In this document: positions 11,915-23,511 of the stretch, one piece after another
Numbering within the stretch: position 1 is the stretch's first letter
Layout: every line of letters starts with the position of its first letter
NCBI RefSeq assembly: GCF_048544455.1
Contig: NC_133538.1
Coordinates: 144,395,922 to 144,459,921, forward strand
Source: Silene latifolia
Taxonomy: Eukaryota > Streptophyta > Magnoliopsida > Caryophyllales > Caryophyllaceae
Length of the DNA stretch: 64,000 bases
Direction: 5' to 3'
Position numbers and translations under genes: made by a program
Notes under the pieces: generated by a model
The model's input: only the letters and a program-made list of their open reading frames with translations
What the model was told of the DNA's origin: nothing
The model's database searches: none

Positions 11915-12587
11915 CTGAGATTCGAGGAAGAAGTCAATTCGCATAATTTAATCCTTATCTTTTGGCGATTTTTGCTCCCATGTTTCATTTATATCCTATG
12001 GGGAGTTTATTGATTTGATAGTTTGGAGATTGTGAGTTTTGTGCTTGCTATAGCACCGTTTCGCTTGATTATGAGCAAGAAGCTGGATGTTGCCACTTAG
12101 TTCCGTTTTGGTACTAGCTTGATCACCTGTACCTCCACTTTACCATAAAATGTTTTGCCTCTTCTTACCCATACCTCACATATCCCATATATACCTCGGT
12201 ATGTGTCATTGGTCATCTGTTTGGTTGGAATGCGTATGTACGGTCGTAGAGGTCATTTTCATATTTTATTCTTTGGCATGTTTTCATAGGTCATAGTTAG
12301 GTGAGAGTCACTACAAAATTAATTCTTTCTATCTTACATATTTATCACCTGTGCTTATTGAGTGATTTGAGGGACCCGCGAGAGTCCAATTTGATAAGTC
12401 TCTACGGCTGACGGTTCAGCAGTCTCTAACGACCTCATAACTCGTTTGCATGATTCACGTTACTAGTTGATTGTTGGTTGTGCATTAAATTGGTTTAGGC
12501 TTAACAGTTTGCATTTCGCTCTGAGATTGAACTCGTTCCATTAGGTCATTAGATCGAGTTTAGTTCTTGCTTGGGGACAAGCAAGGG

Positions 12588-12604
12588 TTTGGTTTGGGGA
12601 AGTT
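12588..12604 (+). other. Polypurine tract of Athila-like element
   Basis: A GGTTTGGTTTGGGGAAG-type tract lies directly before the 3' LTR, after a GGGGACAAGCAAGGG segment typical of the group. It would prime plus-strand DNA synthesis. Confidence 0.8.
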
Positions 12605-12888
12605 TGATGAGTGTCATTTATATGATGTTTTACATCCTTTTTTACACGCATTTCAGAGCTCATTTATGTAGTTTACGCTACTATTTGCCCCATTTCGTCT
12701 ACTTTCGTATTTTTATGTAATATTGCAGATTTATGCGGAAATGAGTAGAAATCAAGCCAAATCCGTCTCCGAGTAATCTGCATTGCAAACGACGTAAAGG
12801 AATTGCTTAAGGAACGAGCTTGGTGCACAATCTAAGGCCCAAAAGACAAGTCCACGTGTTTTGAAAAGTCAAGTAGCAGCTCCATTAG

Positions 12889-12990
12889 TCGATCGACCAT
12901 CACCCTCAGTCGATCGACCAATGATCGGGTTCTAGAAGCTCTTTTGTTTCTTTGAGGAGCGATCGATCGACCACCTTATCGATCGATCGA
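12889..12990. repeat. TCGATCGA palindrome cluster 6 (3' LTR, upstream group)
   Basis: Copies at 12889 and 12910 (21 bp apart), 12963, and an overlapping pair at 12979/12983. More GATC repeats than in the 5' LTR counterpart. Confidence 0.9.
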
Positions 12991-13503
12991 CCATTGCTAT
13001 TCAGGACGAGAATTTGAAGACCGAGAAAGCGCAAGCCCATGATGCTAGGTTTAGGAAATAAGATGTTACGTTATTTGCTATATAACGTAACATAAAACAT
13101 TCAATTTAGGATCGAAGTTTGGATCCAAGTTTTTATCTAAGTTTCATACAGTAACTTTCAGTTTTGGTTTATTCGAGTAATTAGGGTTTGGAACATCGTT
13201 TTAGCATCGGAATTCTGTTCTTGTTCTTAATCTTTCCTCTGAAATCTCGGTATTCCTTCTGTCCTAATTTCAGTTTATTGTTTTACTTTCATCATTAGTA
13301 TAGATTTGCTAGTTAGTATCCCAAAAGCCAATTATCGTATTATCGCTATTTGTTATCTATTCTAAGCATGAATTCAGTAATCGTTATTAGTTTTATTGTA
13401 GTTTTTACCCTTAGCATGAGTAGCTAATTCTTTAGTGCTAGGATGTAGGCGATTTATGGCAAAGGCGGCATTAGATTAGACACGGATTTGTCTCGCGTGT
13501 TGG

Positions 13504-13536
13504 TCGATCGATCGACATTGTCGATCGATCGATCGA
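13504..13536. repeat. TCGATCGA palindrome cluster 7 (3' LTR, downstream group)
   Basis: TCGATCGATCGA at 13504 and TCGATCGATCGATCGA at 13521, where the 5' LTR has two single palindromes. The register 13504/13525 still gives 21 bp. Confidence 0.9.
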
Positions 13537-14131
13537 CCTCGTAGAGTTTTCCTTCGTTTTAATTGAATTTAATCTTGTATTTAACCAATCGAATGCATGC
13601 GACCAGTTAGATACCTATTTTGTGACCGACCCGTTAGATCGAAAGATAGGGAAAGTTATTTGACCATCAATTAAATCGACTAAACTGTGCTAAGATCGAA
13701 AGATAGTATAGTTTAGACCGTTAGTCACTTTTCAGGACGAAAGTTAGTATTAGTGATATTAGGGACCTATAGCGAGATCGAAAGATGCTATTTGTTAAGA
13801 GTGGACCGAGAGGACCTCTTTATTTTCCGCCTTACTTGTGTTTGATTCAGACCGACTTATTTTCTTCTTATTTGAAGCTATAATGAACCGACCATCCTAG
13901 TACCCTTCTTTTATCTGTTTAAATCGTTTATTTAGTTTATTATCTTTGTTCACTTTTAGCTGTAGACCAATTCAATTCAACCCCCACAATAGTTACCTCA
14001 GACTGAACTTAAATCAACTAAAATTTACATCTGCCTCCTTGTGGTTCGACCCTGTTACCACTAGCCTAGGTTAGTCTTAATAGGAATTATAAATTTTATC
14101 TTTGGTACTCACAACGACGGGTATCAGTATA

Positions 14132-14424
14132 TATAGTAGTAAAGGTAGTCTTAGGAAACTTCTAGGAAATTGCTTATATATTTTATGTCATATTATTATA
14201 TTATTATATACCTTAATATTATATACTACCTTACAAGAAAACACTCCCTTGTTTATACTCATTTACACGCATATCATAAGCTATTCTCGACTCATTTTAA
14301 ATTTTATTAATTAGTCTCGTCTCACAATCTAATCTCATAATTTAATAAATATAATTTATAAACACATTTCACATTTTCACCGTTGACTAACTATTGACCA
14401 AGCCTTAAAATAAGGGGTATGACA
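14132..14424 (-). repeat. 3' LTR of minus-strand Tekay-like element, inner part
   Basis: Resumes after the Athila-like insertion and ends GGGGTATGACA at the internal border. Together with 3803-5679 the LTR would be about 2.17 kb. Confidence 0.75.
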
Positions 14425-17400
14425 ATCTTCCCTCCTTAAAAAGAACTTCGTCCCGAAGTTCATCCACACTTGAAATTACACAAGAAAGGACAACTACTTC
14501 AAATAAAACAGATAAAGACAAATATAGATATCCTAAACTAAGAACATTAAGACAACAATTATAACTCAACAAAGACTTCTCTATTATCAAAATGTTAAAA
14601 TGCCACAACTATCGATATTTTACAATCCTACCCCCCTAAAATTAAGGTTACGGCCCCGTAACCGTGGTCACTAATGAAGACACTACACCGTATTATTTCA
14701 ATACTACCTAAGTCAAAATATTCGAGCTCAAAGACTATAATAAAACATAGCACAATCGTTCATTTAACACAATTAGTAAAAACAAATTACTCATATTAAC
14801 ATAAACCATAATACAATTTATAAACTAAACTTGTAGTTAAACTGCCAGTTATACGTACAAAACTAAATTCTGCAATTGGTATGCTAACTTATTAATACAG
14901 CTACATACATCCATTACCAGAAATCATGATTCAGCTTCTAATTAACTTTGAGAAAGATAAACACATCACGTGAAACAATAATAACAGTATTAATTGCATA
15001 TCCTATTACACTGTTACGGTTTACAACAATTCTATTATTAACTTATTCATTAAGAATCTTGTCACTTGTGATATGACACATGTTACCCCAACATTCTAAT
15101 CATAAGATCTCATAAGCCAATAATTAAATTCATATTATCATATATTATAGGTATTACGCCGACTGTACCACCAACACATAATCAACTAGTTCCATATTTT
15201 ACTATTCTCTAGAAACTCATATTAGACAACAACAAGTTATGTGTGGCTAGATCAATAAATCTTTAAAACATAGAGATTACACAACATACACTAACCAAGC
15301 TAATGTGGTCGCATACTAATATATCATACTATTTAACTATATATACTTATTATAGGTTTATGCTAGTAAAGATGTTTTATTCTTAGTTCCAAAAAAAAAA
15401 AATCCTAACATGTATGGTTCATGTAGAGACAGTAAATAAAATATAACATTCAAATGTCGAGGTTTAGACGCCAACTTCCCTGTCAACAATCATAACATAT
15501 AATAATATCACAGAAGGAAACAACAATAGTAACAATATGATGACTTATTTCAAATGACATAACTTTATCACATACGTAATCAATTAAACCTGCACAGTTA
15601 ATTCCATCTTTATCTACTTAAGATTCATGTTGTCTACATAAGCACATATTATATAACATCATGTCGATAGAATTACCAAATATAATTTTCATTTTTCTAC
15701 CGCATATCAGTGAACATAATATATGTGATCCTATTATTAACATCATAAAAGCACACTGTTAAAGTATAATAGCAGAGTCGGTGTAACGGTAATACAACTT
15801 TTGTTAAAATCTTGTCGTTAAATCAGACATTTACAATGTTAGAAAACATGCTGTAACTTTCAAAATCACCAATAAATAACCGCTTAAATATTTCTTGAGT
15901 TTTTATACTTTTTAGAAAATACATAGAGTTAGCAAGGTATGAGAATAATAATCAAGTCCATATCTCAAATAATCATTTTATGAAGATTTTTAAAACTCAA
16001 TTGGGCTTAACAGAATTTTATCAGCATATCGTTGTGAATCTGAGTTATTTTGTAAAAATAACCATTAAATATCAAGACAATAAGTTTTAACGTGACTTAT
16101 CATTTAAAAAACGTCTATGAGTCCTTTAAGCAATGAAGTTGGAATAATCCATAAATTATACGCACATATTAAATGACAAATTTACAAAACTGTGGGTCAA
16201 ATTTATGACTGCATAGTAACATTTTGACTATTGTCCACTAAACCATTTATTTCTATTAAACCGTAAATCGTCTAAGCATGAAACCAAAGGCAAATTACAT
16301 CTAACACATAGGGCTATCACACATAAAAATTTCATCCACAGACATTAAGTACACATCTAGAACAGCAGCAAATACAAACGAGGGTAAAAAGCTGAGAAAC
16401 CAAACAAGTTCACATTCTTCACAATTTCCACACATTCCCTACATGACCTCATGTTAATCATAACTATTACTCCCTAATACATTCCAACATATCAAATACA
16501 CTTAAGGTAAACTAATTCCATTACAATTTCTTCAAATAATACGGAAGTCTAGTTCTTAGCTCTCCTTTGTATCATTACAAATTCATCTTATTCATTTGAC
16601 TCCTTCAATTTATTAGTCATTGATCTTTATACTAACATCATTATTTGGAGACATTTGAAACCCACAGTATACATCCCGTGACAATACCTTAATAAAACAT
16701 ATTATTGACATTGTAACGTACGGACAAGTACTTATTACACAAAACATTATTAACAACGTAAATTACGCATTTTAACCTTCATTTTAAATTTTACAAAGAC
16801 TCTTTTGTCAATGTTATATTTAGAACTTAGTTTAATTCGTATATACTGAAATCAGACATATAGTTATTCAAACATGGTCATCAATTTAGAATGTCAGTAC
16901 ACAATCAAGTGATTCTTAATCAGAGGATGCAAAAGATAACTAGGAAGAAATTTAAGTCTCGCAGAATTTTAATAACTTTATCATATAGACACAAGAATTC
17001 ACTAGTTCAATTACACTTATTCAATAACCCACATGCTTATACTAATCTTTTAAATTATATAACATATCATATTCATCATTTATTGTTTACAAATATTAAT
17101 ACAATTTACATATTTCTTAGACATATGATGAAATTCCAAGTTCAGACAATTTCCATGTAACCTCGACATTTGCTTTAACTTATTACCTATTATCATCCTA
17201 CAATTAACACCATTCACATGTTACCCTACTATGCTTACTATAATTGTATGCTAGTAACCACATTCCCATCAATACATCTTAATATAAAATAGTACACATA
17301 ATCACATACTTTCATGTATCATCCCTGCTCAATTTTCCCACTACTATCACCTATCTTCATATCCTATCACCTTAGATAAATTATAAACATGTCACAACAA

Positions 17401-17957
17401 CGCTACTTAACATTTGTTATTCAAGAGTAATTTAAAGTATACTTGTAATCATAAAATCATATATCGGCTTAGGGCAACACGTTCCGCATATCACTAGATA
17501 TGAAAATTCTAGTTCACATAACATGCTCATCCACACATTTCAAACAATCAACTAACTATAGAAATATAACCCTACTCATATATAAATTCAATCAATAAAT
17601 AAATTTACAAGATAATTCATCTGATAATCCAATCACGAAAATTTCAACACCACAATTATTCATATAACATGGGCCTAGGCATCCGGCCCTAAGATTGAAA
17701 TTTCTATCTTAAAATTATAAATTTTGACCGTTAAAGAATAAAGACACCTCTATTTTAACTACCCCACTCTTTCAATCTTTCCCGTGGTAACCGGTTCAAA
17801 ACTGAGACGGCCATGGTACGAATTAAGGGCGCCTTCTTAGACGCACTCATAGGGGCTCTCAAAAGTTTCTACCTGGGGTTCATTTAATTTAGACACAGCC
17901 TAACTTCATTATTGTTCATTGGCTTAGGCCAGAGGAACGTCGGCCCTGGTACCACTT
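14425..17957 (-). other. Internal region of minus-strand Tekay-like element, no coding sequence seen
   Basis: On the minus strand it begins at the PBS side (17957) and ends with a purine tract at 14425-14441 after GGGACGAAGTTC. The block 14610-14665 (a GGGGGGTAGGATTG-type run next to GTTACGG-CCGTAACC) parallels the post-pol segment 22445-22490 of the plus-strand Tekay pol copy. Between about 14700 and 17700 the sequence is very AT-rich and I find no gag, protease, RT or integrase motif in any frame. A degenerate TGGTACCAGGG at about 17944-17954 stands where the iMet primer site should be. Confidence 0.65.
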
Positions 17958-18672
17958 TGTAACACTCTCATTTATCAAGAGCCTTAACTAGGCATTCCTA
18001 GATAAAAGGGACTGTTACTATCTAAATTTCCTAAGGCATTGATTACGAAATTTGACGAAACCAAAGTACTTTAAATAATTTAAATGAATAATAGTCTTAT
18101 TACAACTTATCCAAACTGAATAACATAAAAGTTATTAAATACATCTGGCAGCGAAATTAAATAAAATGATTGAATAACAGAAATAGTAATTGTTCGAAAC
18201 TAAGTGATCTAGACTACTAGGTAATGTCGTCCAAGTCCTCACGCAACCCCTCAAGTACCTATTATTTAATCTGCTTCTTAATTAACCGGAGATATTAATT
18301 GGTTCACCACTGAACACCATCAATAAAAGCAGGCATCATTTTATTTTAACACAACAAACACACGTCAACCAAAAGGTCGAGTAGGATAAATAAACAACAA
18401 TTATAAGATGAAACAATAAATATGCATGATATGCAAAATGCAATGCAGCTGCGCTTATCACCGAAACATCCATTCATCCCGCCGATCTCTGGCACGGGGA
18501 AACCCTCAACTCGAAGTTGAGTCAACCAAGATAAACCTGAGGATACCACAGACAAGTCTGCAGAACCAGCCTGGGCCTTAAACCAGAATAAATCTGAGGA
18601 CACCAGAGATAAGTCCAAATTTATAAAACCAGCCTGGGCCTTAATCACAATAACTGATAACCAAATGCATAT
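17958..18672 (-). repeat. 5' LTR of minus-strand Tekay-like element, truncated
   Basis: Starts TGTAACACTCTCATTTATC next to the degenerate primer site and matches 3803 to about 4535. It stops at CCAAATGCATAT, where the other copy continues, because a new TG-starting LTR piece begins at 18673. Confidence 0.8.
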
Positions 18673-19404
18673 TGTAACAACCCGGATTATAAAACATAAA
18701 TGAAATCAGAGTATAACAATGGTAAAAGGGTCAAGTTGGCGGAAACACATGACCAATCCGGTTCGCTACTAAAATCCAAAACCAAAATACATTATTAAAG
18801 GGTTCTTTGAACATAAAAACAAATTTCTAAATAGATTATTAGGCTCGCTTTGCACATTCCTCAAGCAAACATCAACCAGTCAGCAAGAATCTGAACATCC
18901 TGAGAATGGGGGGTCGACATCAGTCGGGAGTAACTATATGCTCTCCAAGTCAAAGTATAGCGAATAGAGCGAACACCCGTTAGAGCGTATAACCACTGCC
19001 TATAACTTGCAAGAGCGTATAACCACTGCCTCTATCGGTGCGAAATGTATAACCACTGCCTCCACGGTAGTATGTATAGTGCATAACCATTGCCTATATG
19101 TCGAAGACCTGGCCAAACTCTCAGTGCAATAATTGTACACCGAATGACACTCGGGACCCAGAGCGTATAACCACTGCCTTTGGCCCAACCTCGAACATAG
19201 ACCAAAGTATATAAAAATGTATAACCTTTTGGGGATTCAATATCTTGTACCAAAGTATATAAAAATGTAAATATTCTTATCGGGGAGGTTTTATTTTCCA
19301 TGGACTTAATAGAATTTCCTTTGGGTGGGTTTTAGATTATTTTGGGGATGGATTAGTTGTGTAAAAATAGAGCCTTTATTTACTATCATCAAAAGAAAGT
19401 ATCC
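18673..19404 (-). mobile_element. LTR fragment of another Tekay-like element, with short repeats
   Basis: Starts TGTAACAACCCGG, the complement of a Tekay-type LTR end. It contains five copies of a GTATAACCACTGCCT-like unit (18975-19190). From about 19200 to 19404 the sequence has two TATATAAAAATGTA units and no feature I recognise; somewhere here lies the junction with the truncated chromovirus. No gene. Confidence 0.5.
18975..19190. repeat. Irregular repeats of a GTATAACCACTGCCT unit
   Basis: Units lie near 18987, 19016, 19047, 19082 (ATAACCATTGCCT) and 19163, spaced about 30 bp apart, the last after a longer gap. The unit is often preceded by AGAGC. Confidence 0.8.
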
Positions 19405-22400
19405 TTGAAGGGACCAAAGGGAGTAAGAGTGTCTTATAGGGGATTTGTAGTGAAACCAAACGTGAGACTTATATCAACAATTACCATGAAATAGTGTTTG
19501 AAGAAGGGAGAAGAGTTGATCTTGTGTCATGTGAGGGACCTACGTGAGGAAGGGAAGGGCGCAAGAGATATTTCTATGGTGAGTGAGTTTTAGGATAAGT
19601 TTCTTGAGGAGATTCCAGGTTTGCCACCAAAGAGAGATGTAGATTTTAATATTGAATTGAAACCTGGGACGAGAGGTATTTCTAAAGCACCTTAAAGAAT
19701 GGGACCTACGGAGTTGGAGGAGTTGAAGAAGCAGTTGGAGGAGTTGTTAGATAAGGGTTATGTGAGGCCAAGTGTATTACCTTGGGGCGCACCAGTTCTA
19801 TTTGTTAAGAAAAAAGATGGGAGCATGAGATTGTGTATAGATTACAGGGAGTTGAATAATGTGACGATTTAGAATAGGTACCCTTTGCCTCGAATTGATG
19901 ATTTATTTGATCAGCTGAGTGGCGCTGGAGTTTTCTCTAAGATCGACTTGAGGTCGGGTTTCCATCAGTTGAGAATTAAGGAGGAGGATATTCCTAAGAC
20001 TGTATTTAGGATGAGGTATGGACATTATGAATTTGTGGTTATGCCTTTTAGTTTGACTAATGCACCTGCAGTATTTATAGATTTTATGAATAGAGTGTTT
20101 AACCCTTACCTTGATCAGTTTGTTGTCGTCTTTATTGATGATGTATTGGTGTATTCTAAGAATAAAGAGGAGCATGAGAAGCATTTGAGAATTATGTTGT
20201 AGACCTTCAGAGAGAATAATTTATATGCTAAATTGAGTAAGTATGAGTTTTGGTTGGATAAAGTAGCATTTTTGGGGTATGTGGTGTCAAAGGAGGGAGT
20301 GTCAGTTGATCCAGGTAAGATTGAGGCGGTGTCTAGCTGGGAAAGGCCGAAAAACATGGCAGACGTGAGAAGTTTTCTGGGGTTAGCTGGTTACTACATG
20401 AGATTTGTGAAAGATTTCTCTAAGATAGCTAAGCCTTTGACTGCTTTGATGAGTAAGGAGAACAGGTTTATGTGGGATGAGAGTTGTGAGACAGCTTTTC
20501 TAACCTTGAAGGAGCGCTTGACCATAGCTCCTATCTTAGCTTTACCTAAAGGGAGTGAGAATGTTAAGGTATATACTGATGCTTCTAAGAATGGGTTAGG
20601 ATGTGTGCTAATGCAAAGAAAGAAAGTGATAACTTATGCTTCGAGACAGTTGAAATCATATGAATAAAATTATCCGACGCACGATCTGGAGTTAGGGGCG
20701 GTCGTGTTTGTTCTTAAATTGTGGAGGCATTATTGATATGGAGCTACTTTTAAGGTATTTTCTGATCATAAGAGTCTTATTATATTTATACTCAAAAAAG
20801 AGCTTAATATGAGGCGGAGTAGATGGATAGAGTTAATTGGAGATTATGATATGGAGATAGTTTACCATGAAGGGAAGGCTAATGTGGTGGTAGATGCTTT
20901 AAGTAGGAAGTGTATTCATACTTTATGTTCAGCTATGTCGCGTGGCAATTTGCAAGACGAGTTAGAGAAGAAAAGGGGATTCAGTTGGGGATTTAACTAT
21001 TGAACCAGAGTTGTATACTGAGATTAGAGAGAAGGAAAAGGTGGACCCGAGGACCGAGAGGTGGCGCACAGCTGTGGAGGGAGGCGTGACGTCACGGTTT
21101 ATTTTGGGGGAGGATGACGAGTTGAAGTTCGATGGGAGATAGTGTATACCTGATGATGAGGACTTGAAAAGAAAGATTTTGATTGAAGCACATTCTACGC
21201 CATATTCTGTGCATCCTAGAGGAGATAAATTATATAAAGATTTGAAGAAAACGTTCTGGTGGCCTGGGATGAAGAAGGAGGTTGTTGAATTTGTTTCAAG
21301 ATGCCTAACTTGTCAGAGGGTGAAAGGTGAGCATAAGAGAATACAGTGTAAAGTACAGTCTTTAGATGTGCCTGAGTGGAAGTGGGAGAGCATTTCTATG
21401 GATTTTATTGTTGGTTTGCCTCGTACTCAGAAGGGAAATAATATGATTTGGGTGATAGTAGATCGTCTGACTAAGACGACACACTTTATTCCTATGAAAT
21501 ATACTTGGAGTAAGGCTGAGTTGGCTAAAGCTTATGTGAGAAATATTATGAAGTTGCATGGGATTCCAAAAGATATTGTTTCTAATCGTGACTCAAGGTT
21601 TATTTCTAAGTTTCGGCAATAGTTGCAAGAGTGTATGGGTACAACTTTGAAGATAAGCATTGCATTTCATCCAGCGACAGACAAGCAGACTGAGAGGACA
21701 ATTCAGAGTTTAGAAGACATGTTGAGGGCGCGTGTTCTAGAGTTAGGAGGATCTTGGGAGGAGATGTTGGATTTGATAGAGTTTTCTTATATTAACAGTT
21801 ATCATGCTTGTATAGGTATGGCACCTTTTGAATCTTTTTATGGAAGGAAGTGTAGGTGTCCAGTTTGCTGGGACGATGTCACTGATGTCGTGACACTGGG
21901 GCCGGATTTGACCCAGCCGATGGTTGAGCAAGTACATGTGATCAGACAGAAGATGGGAGCTGCACAAGATCGACTGAAGAGTTGTGCAGATTTGAAGAGA
22001 TGTGAGATTGAGTTTGCTGTGGGAGACAAAGTATTGTTGAAAGTGTCACCAATGAAGGGAGTGATGTACTTTAGCAAGAGAGGAAAGCTGAGTCAGAAGT
22101 ACATTGGGCCTTATGAGATTTTAGATAATGTTGGTGAAGTGGAATATCGTCTTGCACTCCCACCAGCCTTGGCAAGAGTTCATAATGTTTTTCATGTTTC
22201 ACAGCTGAGAAAGTATGTGAGTGATCCTAATCATGTGTTAGCAGCTGAGACAGTTGATCTAGATGAGAATTTATCTTATGTGGAGGTGGCTAAGGAGATT
22301 TTAGACAGAAAAGTGAGGAAGACTAAAAATAGTGAGATTGCATTGGTGAAAGTTCTATGGTCTAAAATAATGTAGAGGAAGCTACTTGGGAAGCTGAAGC

Positions 22401-22437
22401 TGAGATAAAAGAGAAGTATCCTCATTTATTTGCTTAA
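19405..22437 (+). pseudogene. pol: pol polyprotein of a Tekay/Del-type chromovirus, 5'-truncated and broken
   Basis: Order: end of protease (KGPKGVRVSYRGFVVKP), RT, RNase H, integrase, then a chromodomain-like tail. RT entry reads [13 protein letters not shown] sequence and RELNN; the catalytic FIDD box is at 20131-20142. RNase H has VYTDAS near 20572. The integrase zinc part has CLTCQ near 21306, the core MDFIVGLP near 21399, and the second catalytic motif SNRD where the family has SDRD (Asp to Asn). The tail has QKYIGPYEI and HNVFHVSQL, then ILDRKVRKT. In-frame stops occur near 19491, 19594, 19693, 19870, 20200, 20665, 20734, 21140 and 21620. Several fit C-to-T or G-to-A changes. A frameshift near 22370 precedes a stop at 22435. 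No gag or 5' LTR is present. Dead copy. Confidence 0.9.
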
Positions 22438-22601
22438 GGTATGTTCGTTACGAGGACGTAACCTTTTCTTTTACGGGGGTAGAATATAACACCACATTTA
22501 ATGTTGGTCTCAACTAATAGTAATTTAACTAAAGTGTGTGTCATATATCATTTAATAGATTAGTTTGGGCAATGAGGTATGGTGAACTTGGGACGAAATT
22601 C

Positions 22602-22619
22602 TTTTTAAGAAGGGAAGAC
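22602..22619 (+). other. Polypurine tract of Tekay/Del element
   Basis: A TTAAGAAGGGAAGAC-type tract directly before the LTR start at 22620, after a GGGACGAAATTC block that is conserved in this lineage. Confidence 0.75.
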
Positions 22620-22893
22620 TGTAATACTCCGCATTTTTTTTAATTAATATAATTTATAATTTATAAGATGTGAATAAATAATCATTGTTGTCGTAGAAGA
22701 AAAGAAAACAAAATTAGAAAACGGGTGCAAGATACACGGTTTGACCGTGTTGGACCGTGTGTGGGGTAACGGGTTGGACCGTGGGTGAAGGGAGGTGGTA
22801 TGTGGTTTGGGTGTTATCTATGTTACTTAGATATTTTCATTAGTTTAATAATATATGCAACTTCCTAGAACCTTCCACATTCACCTACCAATT

Positions 22894-22903
22894 TATATAA
22901 ATA
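22894..22903 (+). promoter_or_regulatory. TATA-like box in Tekay/Del LTR
   Basis: TATATAAATA followed after about 20 bp by a CA-rich stretch, then AAACTCAAAAC. Promoter role inferred from position. Confidence 0.5.
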
Positions 22904-23253
22904 CCTAACTAATGCCTCACCATCATATTTATTCCACAACAAAAACTCAAAACATATAATTGTGAGGAAGAGCAATTTTTTGAGACAACCTTAAGACGGA
23001 CTTTTCATCTCGCGCTAATTAATTGTGGTAATTTTTTTTATCGCCTCACGTCAATTATTTACGTTTGACCTTGACCCGCACCTTGACCGTGACCGTTGAC
23101 TGGACCGTGATCATGGAGGGGAGCCGTTGAACGACGGGTTTGACCACCATCGGGTCAACCGTGTATGGGGGATGCGTTTATGACAGTGTTGCGGGATTAT
23201 TTTGGGTAGTTTAGATCTTAAATTCATTAATAAGATTAGTTTATAATCATATA

Positions 23254-23511
23254 CTTCCTCCATTCAACTCCACTCTACCACTTTGCTTTTTCACGTTTGC
23301 CAACGCGTGTTTTACACTGTAAATATAGTTAGCTACGTACTTGCAAAAATTATAAATGTTAGATATTTTTAATGTATTCGTAAAGACGAATCAAACAAGA
23401 TCTCACATGAATATATTTTCACTTATGTATTGAGAGAAAATTGCAATTGAATGCTTATTTGTGAATAGTGTACAAAAACCAAAGTGGTAGAGTGGAGTTG
23501 AATGAAGGAAG
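23254..23511. mobile_element. Stowaway-like MITE
   Basis: 258 bp with terminal inverted repeats of about 32 bp: the left end CTTCCTCCATTCAACTCC continues to CACTTTG, and the right end is its complement with one mismatch seen. TA dinucleotides flank it (23252-23253 and 23512-23513), as in Tc1/mariner-derived Stowaway elements. It has no coding capacity and would need a mariner-type transposase from elsewhere. It sits inside the LTR at 22620-24476. Confidence 0.85.

Larger units (their letters stand above)
9961..12587 (+). other. Long noncoding 3' region of the Athila-like element
   Basis: About 2.6 kb between protease and purine tract. It has palindrome groups at 10629-10729 and 11886-11914, a conserved hairpin at 11093-11110, and an A-rich tract around 11790-11870. 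The ORFs here (for example 10975-11337) show no domain and are unlikely to be genes. In autonomous Athila-group elements this side carries pol and often an extra ORF; here they are absent. Confidence 0.7.
5680..14126 (+). mobile_element. Athila-like non-autonomous LTR retrotransposon (gag and protease only), complete
   Basis: 8447 bp with 5' LTR 5680-7191, PBS 7197-7214, gag 7317 to about 9330, protease remnant about 9330-9960, a noncoding 3' region, purine tract, and 3' LTR 12605-14126. GTATA duplications flank it. The PBS is the Asp-tRNA type used by Athila-group Ty3/gypsy elements, and gag and protease are of that group. Nothing resembling reverse transcriptase, RNase H or integrase follows the protease, so the copy would depend on enzymes from elsewhere. 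The LTRs are nearly alike apart from a few spots that include the TCGATCGA clusters. It is inserted in the 3' LTR of the minus-strand Tekay-like element and is therefore younger than it. Confidence 0.9.
12605..14126 (+). repeat. 3' LTR of Athila-like element
   Basis: 1522 bp, TGATGAGTGTC to GACGGGTATCA, followed by the GTATA duplication (14127-14131). It is collinear with 5680-7191. The differences I can see concentrate in the palindrome blocks (12889-12990 and 13504-13536) and around 13850-13880. Confidence 0.95.
3803..18672 (-). mobile_element. Tekay/Del-like LTR retrotransposon, minus strand, coding-free, 5' LTR truncated
   Basis: Read on the minus strand: truncated 5' LTR (17958-18672), degenerate iMet-type PBS (about 17942-17956), internal region (14425-17957), purine tract (14425-14441) and 3' LTR (3803-5679 plus 14132-14424). 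The two LTR copies match along their common part (TGTAA-CACYCTCATTTATC, AAGAGCCTTAACTAGGC and onwards). The purine tract and GGGACGAAGTTC context are what Tekay/Del chromoviruses carry before the 3' LTR. The internal region is only about 3.5 kb, AT-rich and shows no gag or pol, so the element is non-autonomous or extremely decayed. An Athila-like element is inserted in the 3' LTR at 5679/14127. Confidence 0.75.
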
